A stretch of 64,000 bases of DNA from contig NZ_CP085303.1 in the NCBI RefSeq assembly GCF_020700235.1, forward strand, positions 62,001-126,000. Direction: 5' to 3'. How positions within the stretch are numbered: position 1 is the stretch's first letter; each line of letters begins with the position of its first letter. Positions 18,072-26,708 of this stretch are shown in pieces. This stretch comes from Haladaptatus pallidirubidus (lineage in GTDB: Archaea > Halobacteriota > Halobacteria > Halobacteriales > Haladaptataceae). A program made the position numbers and the translations under genes. The notes under the pieces are model-generated. The model was not told where the DNA came from. It did no database searches and saw only the letters and a program-made list of their open reading frames with translations.

Positions 18072-18608
18072 TTATATGTTAAGTCGACATTCGCGAGGGT
18101 CGCCTGCACGCACAAGGAATGCAAGGAGAAGAATGATACCGCCGACCCGGAGTAAATCACCATGGAACGGCATTGCGGCCAGTGCACCAGCAAATCCAAG
18201 GAACCCAAGTAATCCAGCACCACAACTGGCACAGCCCGATGCAACGAGACCTGGTAATACACCGAGCAAATCCGACAGACTGGACACCCCGGTTGCACTT
18301 ACTTGGGCCACAACGTTGACGATGGATACACCGGTTAGTACTGCGTACGAAATAATGAGCGCAAGACCAAACCAGCCATTCGTTGCCAGCACATTTTCGG
18401 TCAGAAGTATCATTGAGTCGTCAAACCATTGTACTCCTGCCCCAAGCATCTGTATCGACATCTCGGGAAACGTCGAAAGGATGAGTAGGACATAGGTTAC
18501 AATCGCAATGAAAATTGCACTGAGAACTCGGGGTGCTGAACTCATTGGATAGGCAAGTGCACTCTGTAGATCCGTCCCCCATCGACGGACTCGTGTTTGT
18601 CCGCTCAT
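18072..18608 (-). CDS. Membrane protein with an intramembrane CxxC motif
   Basis: A 178-aa protein with four to five hydrophobic segments. The key motif is GCASCGAGLLGFLGFAGAL: C126 and C129 lie in or beside the fourth segment, followed by a Gly/Ala-rich helix. Its ATG overlaps the stop of the upstream thioredoxin-fold lipoprotein gene (ATGA at 18605-18608), so the two are translationally coupled. A role in passing reducing equivalents across the membrane is inferred from the CxxC and the partner. No family name is recalled with certainty. Confidence 0.8.
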   Translation of the reverse strand: MSGQTRVRRWGTDLQSALAYPMSSAPRVLSAIFIAIVTYVLLILSTFPEMSIQMLGAGVQWFDDSMILLTENVLATNGWFGLALIISYAVLTGVSIVNVVAQVSATGVSSLSDLLGVLPGLVASGCASCGAGLLGFLGFAGALAAMPFHGDLLRVGGIILLLAFLVRAGDPRECRLNI

Positions 18609-19471
18609 TTTCTTACCTCTTCAATCGTCGCTTCAAAGCGGGGATACGGTTGGGCACCCTGAATCGTCGCCGTTGAATTGCCCGAAGTTGGGTTGTGGAA
18701 AATGAATGTTGGTGTTACACCCACTCCTTTGTTGTTTCCCGTCTTTTTGTCATTGGCAACACTCGCTGCCAAGGACTGTTCGTTTTCTTGGAGGCACGAC
18801 GCGACTGCACTGGCGTCAACGCCCTCTACACTTTCTGTGATATCGAGCAGATTCTGTTTTTTCGCCCAGCCCGAGTTCGGTTTCTTTTGTGCGTCGAATA
18901 TCGACGCATGCCAGCGTTTGAATGCGTTTGGATCGCTCTCCTTGACTTGGCGCCAAACGCATTTTGCCATTCGAGCTGCTGTCTTTGAAGCGTCTCCGAT
19001 GGTTACGTATTCAAGGACGACGAGTCGCACTGTCCCTGGTTTAATATAGTTTTCGAGGAGTTTTGGGAAAGTATTTTGCTCGAATCGATTACAAAATGGG
19101 CACTGATAGTCACTCCAATAGTAGAGATCCACCGGTGCCTCAGGCGATCCCATCAAGGGATTATCTTCTAGGTTGATCCCAAATTCGGTCGTTTCAGAAC
19201 TCGCATACACCAACGATTGTGGCTTAGAGGTCGACGTGGTGGTTGTACCTTGGTTTGTGCTGGTTTCGGTTGCCGATTGTGTTTCAGACGTTTTGGAATG
19301 CGTAGTACTGGTCTTACTAGACGGCGTCCTTTTCGTAGTAGTGCTTTGTTCTGTTGTAGACTGCTTGTTAGATCCAGCATTAGTATCTGTACATCCAGCT
19401 AACCCAGTAAGCAGTATCCCGGCCGTTCCGAGGAACGCTCGTCGGCCATTTCTATCGGTGCTATCAGACAT
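18605..19471 (-). CDS. DsbA-family thioredoxin-fold lipoprotein
   Basis: A 288-aa protein. The N-terminus combines a twin-arginine (GRRAFLGTAG, residues 9-18) with a lipobox LAGC (Cys27), as in haloarchaeal Tat lipoproteins. It is followed by a long Ser/Thr linker (about 30-85). The DsbA-like domain carries YWSDYQCPFC with C124 and C127, and later a VGVTPTFIF cis-Pro loop. It is likely an extracytoplasmic, membrane-anchored thiol-disulfide oxidoreductase. It is coupled to the CxxC membrane protein downstream. A divergent HTH gene begins about 100 bases upstream and may regulate it. Confidence 0.88.
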   Translation of the reverse strand: MSDSTDRNGRRAFLGTAGILLTGLAGCTDTNAGSNKQSTTEQSTTTKRTPSSKTSTTHSKTSETQSATETSTNQGTTTTSTSKPQSLVYASSETTEFGINLEDNPLMGSPEAPVDLYYWSDYQCPFCNRFEQNTFPKLLENYIKPGTVRLVVLEYVTIGDASKTAARMAKCVWRQVKESDPNAFKRWHASIFDAQKKPNSGWAKKQNLLDITESVEGVDASAVASCLQENEQSLAASVANDKKTGNNKGVGVTPTFIFHNPTSGNSTATIQGAQPYPRFEATIEEVRK

Positions 19472-19577
19472 AATCGGTACCTCAAGCGAGACACGGGGAG
19501 ATGATAATCCACCCGCTCGTTTTCAGGATTAGAAGTACCTCGGCACCTTTTAAATGGAGCTCATTCCTATTCCAAGT

Positions 19578-19928
19578 GTGAGTGAGGAACCGAGTCCAGC
19601 CGACTTGTTCAGTTTGCTGGATGATGAGTATGCCCGTGCGATCCTCACGAAAACAAGTAAACAACCGATGTCAGCTCAGACTCTTAGTACTGAATGCAAT
19701 GCGTCGCTCCCGACCATCTACCGTCGGTTAAATGATCTAGAGAAGGAAAATTTAGTCGAAAAACGAACGCAATTGGAGGCAGATGGTAATCACCGAGCAG
19801 TTTACGAGGCTACTGTGGAGCACGTCGAAGTTGACATCGTTGATGGTGATCTTACTGTACGCGTCACCGAACGCGATACTGCCGACCGATTTACACAGGT
19901 GTGGGAAGACATGAGAGGGGACCGATAA
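19578..19928 (+). CDS. Winged-helix transcriptional regulator (ArsR-like, haloarchaeal)
   Basis: About 116 aa. I prefer the GTG at 19578 (reading SEEPSPADLFSLL next), because CTTTTAAA at 19544-19551 lies about 28 nt upstream. The in-frame ATG at 19554 is only 5 nt from that box. The winged helix LLDDEYARAIL... SLPTIYRRLNDLEKENLV spans about residues 12-75 and a beta-rich tail follows. Its stop TAA overlaps the next ATG (TAATG), so they are coupled. It is divergent from the thiol lipoprotein gene and probably controls this cluster. Confidence 0.82.
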   Translation: MSEEPSPADLFSLLDDEYARAILTKTSKQPMSAQTLSTECNASLPTIYRRLNDLEKENLVEKRTQLEADGNHRAVYEATVEHVEVDIVDGDLTVRVTERDTADRFTQVWEDMRGDR

Positions 19929-20191
19929 TGCGTATTGAGCTGTTTGTTGGAAAACTACTTGTAATGGGACTCGGACTCCTCATTGCATACCAAGGATTTC
20001 GTGGTTACCGTCGCAACCAGAGTGAGCCAATGCTCTTTGTCGCAATCGGCTTTGTTTTCCTTACCATCGGAGGGACGATGGGATGTTCGCTTATACAGTC
20101 ACTACATATCTCGGCCGCTACGTTTGGCGTTGCCCAAACTGTCTTAGTTGCGGCCGGGATGGGTTGTGTCCTCTACTCATTATACGGATGA
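19928..20191 (+). CDS. DUF7521-type small membrane protein (87 aa)
   Basis: Three hydrophobic segments in 87 aa (KLLVMGLGLLIAYQGF, MLFVAIGFVFLTIGG and a third at the C-terminus), with a short basic loop RGYRRNQ between the first two. From memory this matches the DUF7521 membrane partner that usually follows a winged-helix gene in haloarchaea. The TAATG overlap with the regulator shows translational coupling. It may modulate the regulator at the membrane; this is inference. Confidence 0.72.
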   Translation: MRIELFVGKLLVMGLGLLIAYQGFRGYRRNQSEPMLFVAIGFVFLTIGGTMGCSLIQSLHISAATFGVAQTVLVAAGMGCVLYSLYG

Positions 20192-20260
20192 CAGGGGTCG
20201 CACAATCAACTTAAACGTATAGGTAACCCAGTTTGAGAAGCAAACAGGTCGTTGGTGAAC

Positions 20261-21220
20261 CTAAACATAACCAAACGATCGGAGCGAATACCACGTTACG
20301 TAGAGACCGATAAGCACGAACGCTGCACTACCGAGCGTTTGGGCACGAGCGGCGTACTGGCCGAGAGAAAGTGATCCTTTCGAGAGCCCTGCGACAACAC
20401 TCAGTCCGATCATCAGAGTTCCCATCCCCGCAGAGAATGCCACAAAGACGGTTAATCCGGAGAGGAAACCCGCTGTGAAGAACGACGACAATACAATGCC
20501 GAGAAAGACAGGGAGGTTGCAGGCGAGACTTCCAACGCCATAGAACATCCCGAATGTGAAAAACTCCGAGTTCGATACTTCCCCACGTTTCGGGAGTGCT
20601 ACCGGTCGCAGCGGCGATGTTCCACGATAATATCCGACCCCGAGTATAATGATGATCGGCCCAACGAGTAACTCAAGCGACGAGATATATGGCTGGATCC
20701 ACTGTCCAACGGCAAGAACGACACCACCGACGAGCAAATATAACAAAACGATACCGAAAGTGGCGATAGTTCCAATACGAAACCCTCTCAGTGCGCCAGT
20801 TCGTCCACATCCGACAACTGACAGTGTCGTACCGACCAATACGGCGGCAACCGGCGGGAGGTAGCTTCCTGTCCCAAGTTTTGCAAGCGAGACGATAAAT
20901 TGATAACCCGGTAACAGTAGCCGGATGCCAGCGGTCGCCATATAAAATAGCGGAACGGCACCTAGTAAAAAGACAAGAACTCCGTTCACGAGGAGCACTT
21001 GGCGAGCGAGACCCCGTGATTCGTCGTTTAGTATCGCCTCTGATATGGATCCCGTCGTGGTGGAAACAGCGGTCCCATCACCGGCCTGAGTCAAATCGTG
21101 GGTAAAATAGTAGTTCAAATACGCGGGCAGCAAGCCGACACTACATGGAGCGAAAAACATCAATACACCCGCGGCATAGGCCGCTATCAGCAATGGTGGC
21201 TGGTTGATCGCAATCATCAT
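20261..21220 (-). CDS. CcdA/DsbD-type cytochrome c biogenesis membrane protein
   Basis: A 319-aa protein with eight or so hydrophobic segments. The first contains MFFAPCSVGLLPAYLNYY (Cys26), the CcdA signature. A second cysteine-bearing segment (VVGCGRTGALRG) and GVGSLACNLPVFLGI follow. CcdA proteins carry electrons from cytoplasmic thioredoxin to extracytoplasmic thiol proteins. Here the natural acceptor would be the CPFC lipoprotein at 18605. It is divergent from a small CxxC membrane protein at 21427, with a shared promoter region. Confidence 0.85.
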   Translation of the reverse strand: MMIAINQPPLLIAAYAAGVLMFFAPCSVGLLPAYLNYYFTHDLTQAGDGTAVSTTTGSISEAILNDESRGLARQVLLVNGVLVFLLGAVPLFYMATAGIRLLLPGYQFIVSLAKLGTGSYLPPVAAVLVGTTLSVVGCGRTGALRGFRIGTIATFGIVLLYLLVGGVVLAVGQWIQPYISSLELLVGPIIIILGVGYYRGTSPLRPVALPKRGEVSNSEFFTFGMFYGVGSLACNLPVFLGIVLSSFFTAGFLSGLTVFVAFSAGMGTLMIGLSVVAGLSKGSLSLGQYAARAQTLGSAAFVLIGLYVTWYSLRSFGYV

Positions 21221-21426
21221 TCATCTCCCTGATAATTGGGTGGGACACCCAGACAAGTGAGTAAGAATGAATCACACGTACTGGTCATTAAGGAAATAGT
21301 CTGTAGCGTCATCAACGTCTTCACATTCCGAATTATGATGAGAGGCCCTCTAAATACACAGGTGCGTTTGCAGGACCAGCAAATCGTCACTTGGTTTTAT
21401 GCTCATTTTGTGTGTCGTTTGAGCCA

Positions 21427-21864
21427 ATGCCGCTACGGACAGCAATTGTGAAAGGACTGGCGGCCAGCGTCGGATCGTTTCTCCTGTTCGGTGTTGTAAC
21501 AGGACTTCTTCCGAACCCACTATACATTCGGATGGTTCCACGAACTCTATTCGATTACACATTTCTCGTTCTTACGTCACTATTTGCTGGGATATATATC
21601 GCCCAACAATCCATAGCCGGTCGCGCTGGTGATGGCCGTTTAGCTATCGGTAGTACTATTGTTGGCTTCCTTGCCTTCAGCTGTCCGATCTGTAATGTGT
21701 TCTTACTCGCGCTGTTCAGCAACTCCATGCTGATGACGTATCTTGATCCGTATCGTCCCCTCTTAGGCGTAGTATCAGTGTTACTCTTCACTGGACTACT
21801 TTACTACCGCTACCAGCAAAGTTGTGAATCATGTGGAAGTACAGCTGAGTCAGGAAGTACCTAG
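21427..21864 (+). CDS. Small membrane protein with intramembrane CPIC and terminal CxxC
   Basis: A 145-aa protein with four hydrophobic segments. SCPICNVFLLALF (C86, C89) lies at a segment edge and a second pair (CESC, C133 and C136) in the C-terminal tail. The start at 21427 is set by a TATA-like GGTTTTATG about 29 nt upstream, which fits a leaderless mRNA. Two CxxC pairs and the neighbouring CcdA suggest a thiol relay or metal-handling role. No named family is recognised. Confidence 0.72.
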   Translation: MPLRTAIVKGLAASVGSFLLFGVVTGLLPNPLYIRMVPRTLFDYTFLVLTSLFAGIYIAQQSIAGRAGDGRLAIGSTIVGFLAFSCPICNVFLLALFSNSMLMTYLDPYRPLLGVVSVLLFTGLLYYRYQQSCESCGSTAESGST

Positions 21865-22129
21865 AATCGCACTACAGAGTATTAATAAAGACAGTTACTA
21901 TTCGTTCTCGTAGTCACCACTCGTTGGATCAAAAACTATGATAGGTGATCTTGAGACAGCATGTATGCATATGAGTGGTTAACAATACACGAGCAAGGAA
22001 CCGCTGTGATCACAAACGTAATTTTGGCCTATGATGCACTTGTTCGACGAACGTATGCTTCATCGCAACACTTCCTGCTATCGCTGGACAACCATAGTAG
22101 AAAAACAATATCCTATCTCAGTGAATTGC
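21865..22129. other. Intergenic stretch between convergent genes
   Basis: An open frame from 21961 to 22227 runs into the DUF2270 gene on the opposite strand and was not accepted. Nothing else was recognised. Confidence 0.35.
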
Positions 22130-22831
22130 TTACCGATCCCTACGGAAATCCACTGTCCGCAATTCTTCGTATGCGTGCCACGTTCGAGGTCGATAAGCGA
22201 TTATTATTAGAACGAGCGAATATATGATTACTACACTAGTTACGAGTTCCCCAGGGATTTGACCGATAGATGCACTCGCTGGCCATGATTGTTCAACGAA
22301 CGCAGTAACGCGAATAGTCCATGCTGCAAGCAAAACGGCAAATAATGGCAAGTAGATCCGACGAAGTCGATGTGCAATCGCTTCTTCCATCGTAATTTTG
22401 AGTGTCGGTTGATCATAGTCTTCAGCCAATTTCTGTCGCCAGGTTGGGTCAGCGAGCTCCCGTGATGGATCAAGGCCTGGAGCAAAGACATTCCGTTGGA
22501 GTTCTCGAACACGTGATCGCCAGATGTCGTACCCGCGATAACGCCGTGCTTCGATGATTAGGAATACAGATAACGTTGCCCAACCGACAAGAATTACATA
22601 GTGTGGGTGAGTCTGACTCGAAAAGGCCCACGTCAAAATTGCTGCCATCATGAGAACAGCCCAGTTCGTAGTTTGGTCAAGCCGCTCTCGCCAAAATTTC
22701 ATTCGGTGAATTTCCCCTCGGTAGAGATGTGCGAGAGAAGAACTAGGCCCCATTTCCTCATCTAAGAGTCCCTTTCCGACATCACGGAAGGAACGACTGT
22801 CCGTATCGAAGTCATCTGAATGATTTGTCAT
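22130..22831 (-). CDS. DUF2270 membrane protein
   Basis: A 233-aa protein with an acidic soluble N-terminus, the family-typical LAHLYRGEIHRMKFWRERLDQT stretch near residues 34-55, then two membrane segments. It continues with EARRYRGYDIW, a soluble middle, and two more hydrophobic segments before a polar tail. This matches the DUF2270 family of small haloarchaeal and bacterial membrane proteins of unknown function. It is monocistronic here; the flanking genes are not obviously linked. Confidence 0.82.
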   Translation of the reverse strand: MTNHSDDFDTDSRSFRDVGKGLLDEEMGPSSSLAHLYRGEIHRMKFWRERLDQTTNWAVLMMAAILTWAFSSQTHPHYVILVGWATLSVFLIIEARRYRGYDIWRSRVRELQRNVFAPGLDPSRELADPTWRQKLAEDYDQPTLKITMEEAIAHRLRRIYLPLFAVLLAAWTIRVTAFVEQSWPASASIGQIPGELVTSVVIIYSLVLIIIAYRPRTWHAYEELRTVDFRRDR

Positions 22832-23183
22832 TGATATCTAGGAGTGATGTGATGGCAACGGAACTGAGTTTTGATCTTCATTGATCTTCTTCTCCATCAT
22901 TCTTGTTGTCATTCGGTCCATCCTAGGGAGCGCACCAACAATGTTTGACATCGACATATTAGGATTCCCACCAGAACTTAACTGCAGACTAGTTGAACGC
23001 CCTCAAATAATATACCACTTCAATAGAATGTATGGGAGACACTCGTGCACGCCATCCGCCATCAGCGAACAACTAGCTTTGGGACGTGCGTCGGGAATGT
23101 AATCCCTCGTGGGGTTAAGTCGATCTGTTGCCGGCACAGTTGCGAAAGAACCGAGGAAAGATACTGCGGTGTGGGTTTCGGAA
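22832..23183. other. Intergenic stretch with a possible element tail
   Basis: No complete gene was found. On the minus strand, 23080-23190 reads SETHTAVSFLGSFATVPATD, which vaguely recalls C-terminal tails of IS1341-type transposases. The similarity is too short to call. Confidence 0.3.
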
Positions 23184-24335
23184 TCAGGCGGCACAGTTGT
23201 TTGCACCAGTCTCAAGCTTTGTGGCGTCACGGCTACTCTCGATAGTTTCCTTCCCGCGGTTAATGCCGATAATCGTCTCGTAGTTGTCCGGCTTCTCTGG
23301 GACGTTCTTAACCATTCGTTCTACGAACGCTTCCTCGTCAAGGCCGACGAGATCGAGTTGCGTACGAACATCACCGAGAGGTGTTCCAACCAAGTTACCT
23401 GGAGATGCGTTCTCGTAGGTGCCATTGTTATTCACCGTAACATGGCCTGGAAGGACGGTTTGTTCGTCCGGAAGTTCCAGCAGTGTTTCGTGCAGCGTCT
23501 TATACTGCATCCGTGCTCCCTCCTCGGCTGCATCCTCGCCGAACTCAAGCTCTGTGCGTCCAACTGAATCGAGGAATAAGCTATCCCCCGTAAGTACCGC
23601 TTCGTCGCCGATCCGGTAGATGACCATCTCTGTGGTGTGACCTGGTGCAAACAGCACTTCAATCTCGACATCACCGACTGCGATCGTTTCGCCATCTGCA
23701 AACGCATCAAACTCGTAATCGATATCGCGTTCGGTCGCTTTCTCGCCCAGATAATAGGGAACATCAAGTCTGGTAGCAAGGTCATGACCACCAGAGATGT
23801 GATCTGCATGCACGTGTGTGTCGAGGACGGCCGTAATTGTCATTCCTTTCTTAGCAGCGGTGGTTATGTATTGGTCAGTGTGCCGAGTTGGATCGACCAC
23901 AATGGCCTCGCCTGTGCGCTTTGATCCAATGAGGTAACTCAAACAGCCTTTCGCTCGGCGCTGAAATTGAACAATGCAGAGGGCGTCATTTTCGGTGTCG
24001 ACGTGAGCGGTTTCGTACAGCGAGTTCCAGTTGCGCATCCCTCCATTTACGACCGCTACATCTTCGAACCCATTAGCGTCTAACTCGGATGCGAGCCGTG
24101 TCGATGTCGCCGCTTTTCCACAAATCGTGATGATCTTGTTATCGTTTGCTAACTCCTCGATTTTTTCGTGCTGGTCCTCACTCAGGGTCTCCCCAGGTCC
24201 GAATGGAACGTTCTCTGCACCCTCGATACGCCATGCTTCATAGCTGTCTTCTGGACGTGTATCGATGAGCGTGTAATCGCTCGTGCCCGAATCCTGTCTT
24301 TCCGCTAGTTCTCTGGCAGTGATTTTCTCGAACAT
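23184..24335 (-). CDS. Rhodanese-MBL fusion, persulfide dioxygenase-like (copy 1)
   Basis: A 383-aa protein. A rhodanese domain (about 1-108) has its active Cys72 in ITICGKAATS. A metallo-beta-lactamase-fold domain (about 118-360) has the metal motif THVHADH at 173-179 and later GHTTEM and LTGDSLF. The usual ETHE1/persulfide dioxygenase relatives oxidise persulfides with one iron. Here the rhodanese is N-terminal, not C-terminal. The protein ends in ANNCAA, a tail shared with the two paralogs at 27669 and 31203. A recurring CAATATTGG site sits at its promoter. It is likely cytoplasmic sulfur transfer or detoxification. Confidence 0.88.
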   Translation of the reverse strand: MFEKITARELAERQDSGTSDYTLIDTRPEDSYEAWRIEGAENVPFGPGETLSEDQHEKIEELANDNKIITICGKAATSTRLASELDANGFEDVAVVNGGMRNWNSLYETAHVDTENDALCIVQFQRRAKGCLSYLIGSKRTGEAIVVDPTRHTDQYITTAAKKGMTITAVLDTHVHADHISGGHDLATRLDVPYYLGEKATERDIDYEFDAFADGETIAVGDVEIEVLFAPGHTTEMVIYRIGDEAVLTGDSLFLDSVGRTELEFGEDAAEEGARMQYKTLHETLLELPDEQTVLPGHVTVNNNGTYENASPGNLVGTPLGDVRTQLDLVGLDEEAFVERMVKNVPEKPDNYETIIGINRGKETIESSRDATKLETGANNCAA

Positions 24336-24350
24336 TGTCGTATTCTCTGT

Positions 24351-24361
24351 ACAATATTGGG
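24351..24361. promoter_or_regulatory. Candidate sulfur-regulon operator upstream of rhodanese-MBL copy 1
   Basis: ACAATATTGGG lies between a TATA-like GTTTAAC and the ATG at 24335. The core resembles sites at 26569, 28909, 29028, 31035 and 31183, which fits repressor binding. It is seen by eye; binding is inferred. Confidence 0.5.
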
Positions 24362-24369
24362 ATAGTTAA

Positions 24370-24859
24370 ACATTCTTGCTCTTAATAGGCAATACCGTCA
24401 TAGAAGGCCGATGGATATCGTGTTCCGTTCGATTGCTTCTGAAGCCGTCTCAAGGTCGCCGACCGGACGGAGGGCAAACCCGGTGCCCGAAGCGTCTGAT
24501 CGGCGTGGAGATCGCTAGATATGGGAACAACTATACATCAATAGACGGAGCAGAGCGAGTGCTTCGGGCTTGATCCCGAGACGGTTCGCAATGATGTCTT
24601 CGGTTGAGAGGTGCATCCACAATCAAGCGTGGTTCACGAAAACGTCGATAGTTGTCTCCTTACCAACAGCACGTGCATTTTATCTCTGAGAATGACCTCG
24701 ACGGGTAGTAAACGAAATACTGCTCTCGTCTGGAAATCTGGTTTCTCCTAGTGAAAGTAAAGTACGAATCAAGACTGATTCAAGGATATTCGTGGAGATT
24801 CAGATCGAGAGTTCCTTGTTATGGGGTCTGGATTCTAAATTCGTTCGTCACTACTATTA
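24370..24859. other. Intergenic stretch of about 490 bases without a clear gene
   Basis: A minus-strand scrap near 24565-24625 reads STEDIIANRLGIKPEAL, helix-turn-helix-like, but is cut by stops. Another CAATACC core occurs at about 24391. Otherwise nothing was recognised. Confidence 0.35.
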
Positions 24860-25258
24860 CTATTCGACAACAGCTACCTGCTGAGATTGGTTGTACTTGT
24901 CTTCGAATTCTTGGACGAGCTGGCCCATCTTCGCATACCAATCGTTGAGCATTCGCTGCATATCAGCTGCAATTTCGTCCGGACTCGTTGGGGAGTAGAC
25001 GTGGTAGTATCCGCCCTGCTCGTAGTTCACCTGCTCTTTTTGGACGAAGCCCGCCTGCATTAATCGTTGGATGGAGCGGTAGGCGGTCGACCGCTCCCGA
25101 TCGATACGGTCGGCGATTTCGTCGATTGTCAGCTGTTCGGAGCTCTCCGCAAGGAGTTTGAAGGTCTCTTTGTCGAGATTCTTCAGGCCGTGCATACACT
25201 CCAAGAGTCCTTCACACTCCATGTCTGTCTTGAGATACTCGCTCATCGAATCTGCCAT
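24860..25258 (-). CDS. Winged-helix regulator with N-terminal CX5C (TrmB/GbsR-like)
   Basis: A 132-aa protein. The N-terminus has ECEGLLECMHGL, with C15 and C21 just before the winged helix (about 28-90, DEIADRIDRERSTAYRSIQRLM). A basic-acidic wing YEQGGYYHVY and a C-terminal dimerisation helix follow. Cysteines next to the wing could form a disulfide or polysulfide link, as known sulfur-responsive repressors do; that is inference. It lies inside the sulfur locus, between rhodanese-MBL copy 1 and TauE. It is the best candidate for binding the repeated CAATA/TATTG sites. The start could also be the Met at residue 5. Confidence 0.82.
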   Translation of the reverse strand: MADSMSEYLKTDMECEGLLECMHGLKNLDKETFKLLAESSEQLTIDEIADRIDRERSTAYRSIQRLMQAGFVQKEQVNYEQGGYYHVYSPTSPDEIAADMQRMLNDWYAKMGQLVQEFEDKYNQSQQVAVVE

Positions 25259-25305
25259 TGTATCGAATTATAGGGACTCAATAGATAAAAATGGTTTGCA
25301 AGGTT

Positions 25306-25316
25306 TATACAATACC
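25306..25316. promoter_or_regulatory. Weaker CAATA site upstream of the CX5C regulator
   Basis: TATACAATACC, on the gene's strand GGTATTGTATA, lies about 50 nt before the ATG at 25258. It shares the TATTGTATA form with 31042 and 31183. If real, the regulator controls itself. Confidence 0.35.
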
Positions 25317-25324
25317 AAGATCGT

Positions 25325-26317
25325 CTATGACGTCGTTAGGCGACACAATGATCCAACGCGCTTCTCACGGATTCGACAGACGGCCGCAAGTACCACGGCG
25401 CCACTGACAAGAATTGCCGCCCCGAAGATGAGCACGATACTTACCGTGTTGAGCAGCTCGATCCCGTAGGCGGTACCGAGTTCCTTTGCAGCGACCGCAA
25501 TACTCCCGGCGAGCAGCATCGCTGCGAAATAGCCCTTGATCTCGTCATCGTCGACGAGTTTCGTAGCTCCCGCACCGATACGCGCTCCGAGTGCGCTCCC
25601 AATGAGCAATGAAGCCACGACTGGCAAGGCAACTGCATCGGCCTGCGCGTAGGCGAATGCGCCGTACGCGCCGGAGATCGTGATCTGAAGAATGTCAGTT
25701 CCCACGGCGACCGCAGCGGGGACACCGAACCCGTACACCATCGCGGGCATCAAGAGGAATCCACCGCCAACGCCAAGGAATCCAGACAAGACACCGATTA
25801 TGAGTCCAACTGCAAAGATGATGACGCCCGACACACGGACATCGCCTCGCAGGGACACCATCGGCCACAATTCGATCGATTGAACCGTCTTGGAGAGGTC
25901 GAATTTCGCCGAATCGCTCGTAGAGCGAGCGTCACGTAGCGTGAGCACCCCAACCGTGGCCAACAATCCAACATACGCGATACTGATGATTAGATCGGCC
26001 ATGCCCGTCTCCTCGAGAAAGAGGACAACTCCTTTTCCGCCCTCAATACCGAGCGTTATGGCGACCGTCATGATCGCTGCGAGCTTGTAGTCGACTTGGC
26101 CGTGATCATGGTGTCTTAGCGCGCCGATGACGCTCGTCCCAAACACGAATGCGAGTCCGCTCCCAACGGCGACTTTCGCGGGGTAGCCCATGACCAACAG
26201 CGCTGGCGTTACGAGGAACGACCCACCCATCCCGAAGAACCCGAAGAGGGTTCCAATGAGCAGGCCGAATCCGACGAAGATGGAAACCGTCAGAAGACCC
26301 ATTCCAAGTACCTCCAT
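25325..26317 (-). CDS. TauE/SafE-family membrane exporter
   Basis: A 330-aa protein with about eight membrane segments. The two halves repeat: GTLFGFFGMGGSFLVTPAL near residue 25 and GVLSGFLGVGGGFLLMPAM near residue 185. This is the TauE/SafE hallmark. Members move sulfite, sulfoacetate or related sulfur anions across the membrane; the direction here is unknown. A 49-aa membrane peptide gene precedes it by 2 bases, so they form an operon, and the surrounding genes handle sulfur. Confidence 0.9.
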   Translation of the reverse strand: MEVLGMGLLTVSIFVGFGLLIGTLFGFFGMGGSFLVTPALLVMGYPAKVAVGSGLAFVFGTSVIGALRHHDHGQVDYKLAAIMTVAITLGIEGGKGVVLFLEETGMADLIISIAYVGLLATVGVLTLRDARSTSDSAKFDLSKTVQSIELWPMVSLRGDVRVSGVIIFAVGLIIGVLSGFLGVGGGFLLMPAMVYGFGVPAAVAVGTDILQITISGAYGAFAYAQADAVALPVVASLLIGSALGARIGAGATKLVDDDEIKGYFAAMLLAGSIAVAAKELGTAYGIELLNTVSIVLIFGAAILVSGAVVLAAVCRIREKRVGSLCRLTTS

Positions 26318-26319
26318 GA

Positions 26320-26469
26320 TTACTCACCTTCGAGTGTTTCGAGGACAGTCGAGCCAACGACGCCTGTCAGCGCACCGTATCCAGCATACAGCATGATGGC
26401 CTCTGCGAAAACAATTCCTACTGTGGCCACCGCCTGTGCTGATCCACTGAACGATTCAATTCCGATCAT
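26320..26469 (-). CDS. DUF7512-type membrane peptide (49 aa)
   Basis: The minus strand encodes 49 residues: MIGIESFSGSAQAVATVG, then a single membrane helix (IVFAEAIMLYAGYGALTG), then an acidic end. From memory this is the DUF7512 haloarchaeal small protein usually found beside TauE/SafE or YeeE genes. It ends 2 bases before the TauE ATG, so it is coupled and may be a subunit or chaperone of the transporter. It was missed by length filters but has a clear frame. Confidence 0.75.
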   Translation of the reverse strand: MIGIESFSGSAQAVATVGIVFAEAIMLYAGYGALTGVVGSTVLETLEGE

Positions 26470-26568
26470 ATCAAATCACTGTCATCTTCATACGTGTGAG
26501 TGTAGAGTTCATACTATTCTCTCCAATAGTGTCTTCGCCGTCGGGGTTGAAAACGGTTTTGGACAAAT

Positions 26569-26583
26569 CCCACAATACTATAT
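26569..26583. promoter_or_regulatory. Candidate sulfur-regulon operator upstream of DUF7512-tauE
   Basis: On the gene's strand, ATATAGTATTGTGGG lies about 100 nt before the ATG at 26469. A second half-like CTATTGGAGA lies closer, at 26515-26525. Confidence 0.42.
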
Positions 26584-26708
26584 CCGAGTAAGGAATTGAT
26601 GGCGTCGCATATGCTATCGATAGGTTATGACATCGGGGAAAAGCGATCGACAGGTAGCACTTTCGAAAGAGTCAGGTCTCCTTCACAAAACCAACGAATC
26701 AGAAAATA

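Noticed and set aside
21961..22227. An 88-codon plus-strand ORF
   Set aside because: It overlaps the C-terminal coding of the DUF2270 gene on the other strand and has no homology or promoter that I can see.
23003..23183. A possible transposase C-terminal tail on the minus strand
   Set aside because: Only about 30 residues recall such tails and no terminal hairpin is present, so it was noted only as an intergenic stretch.
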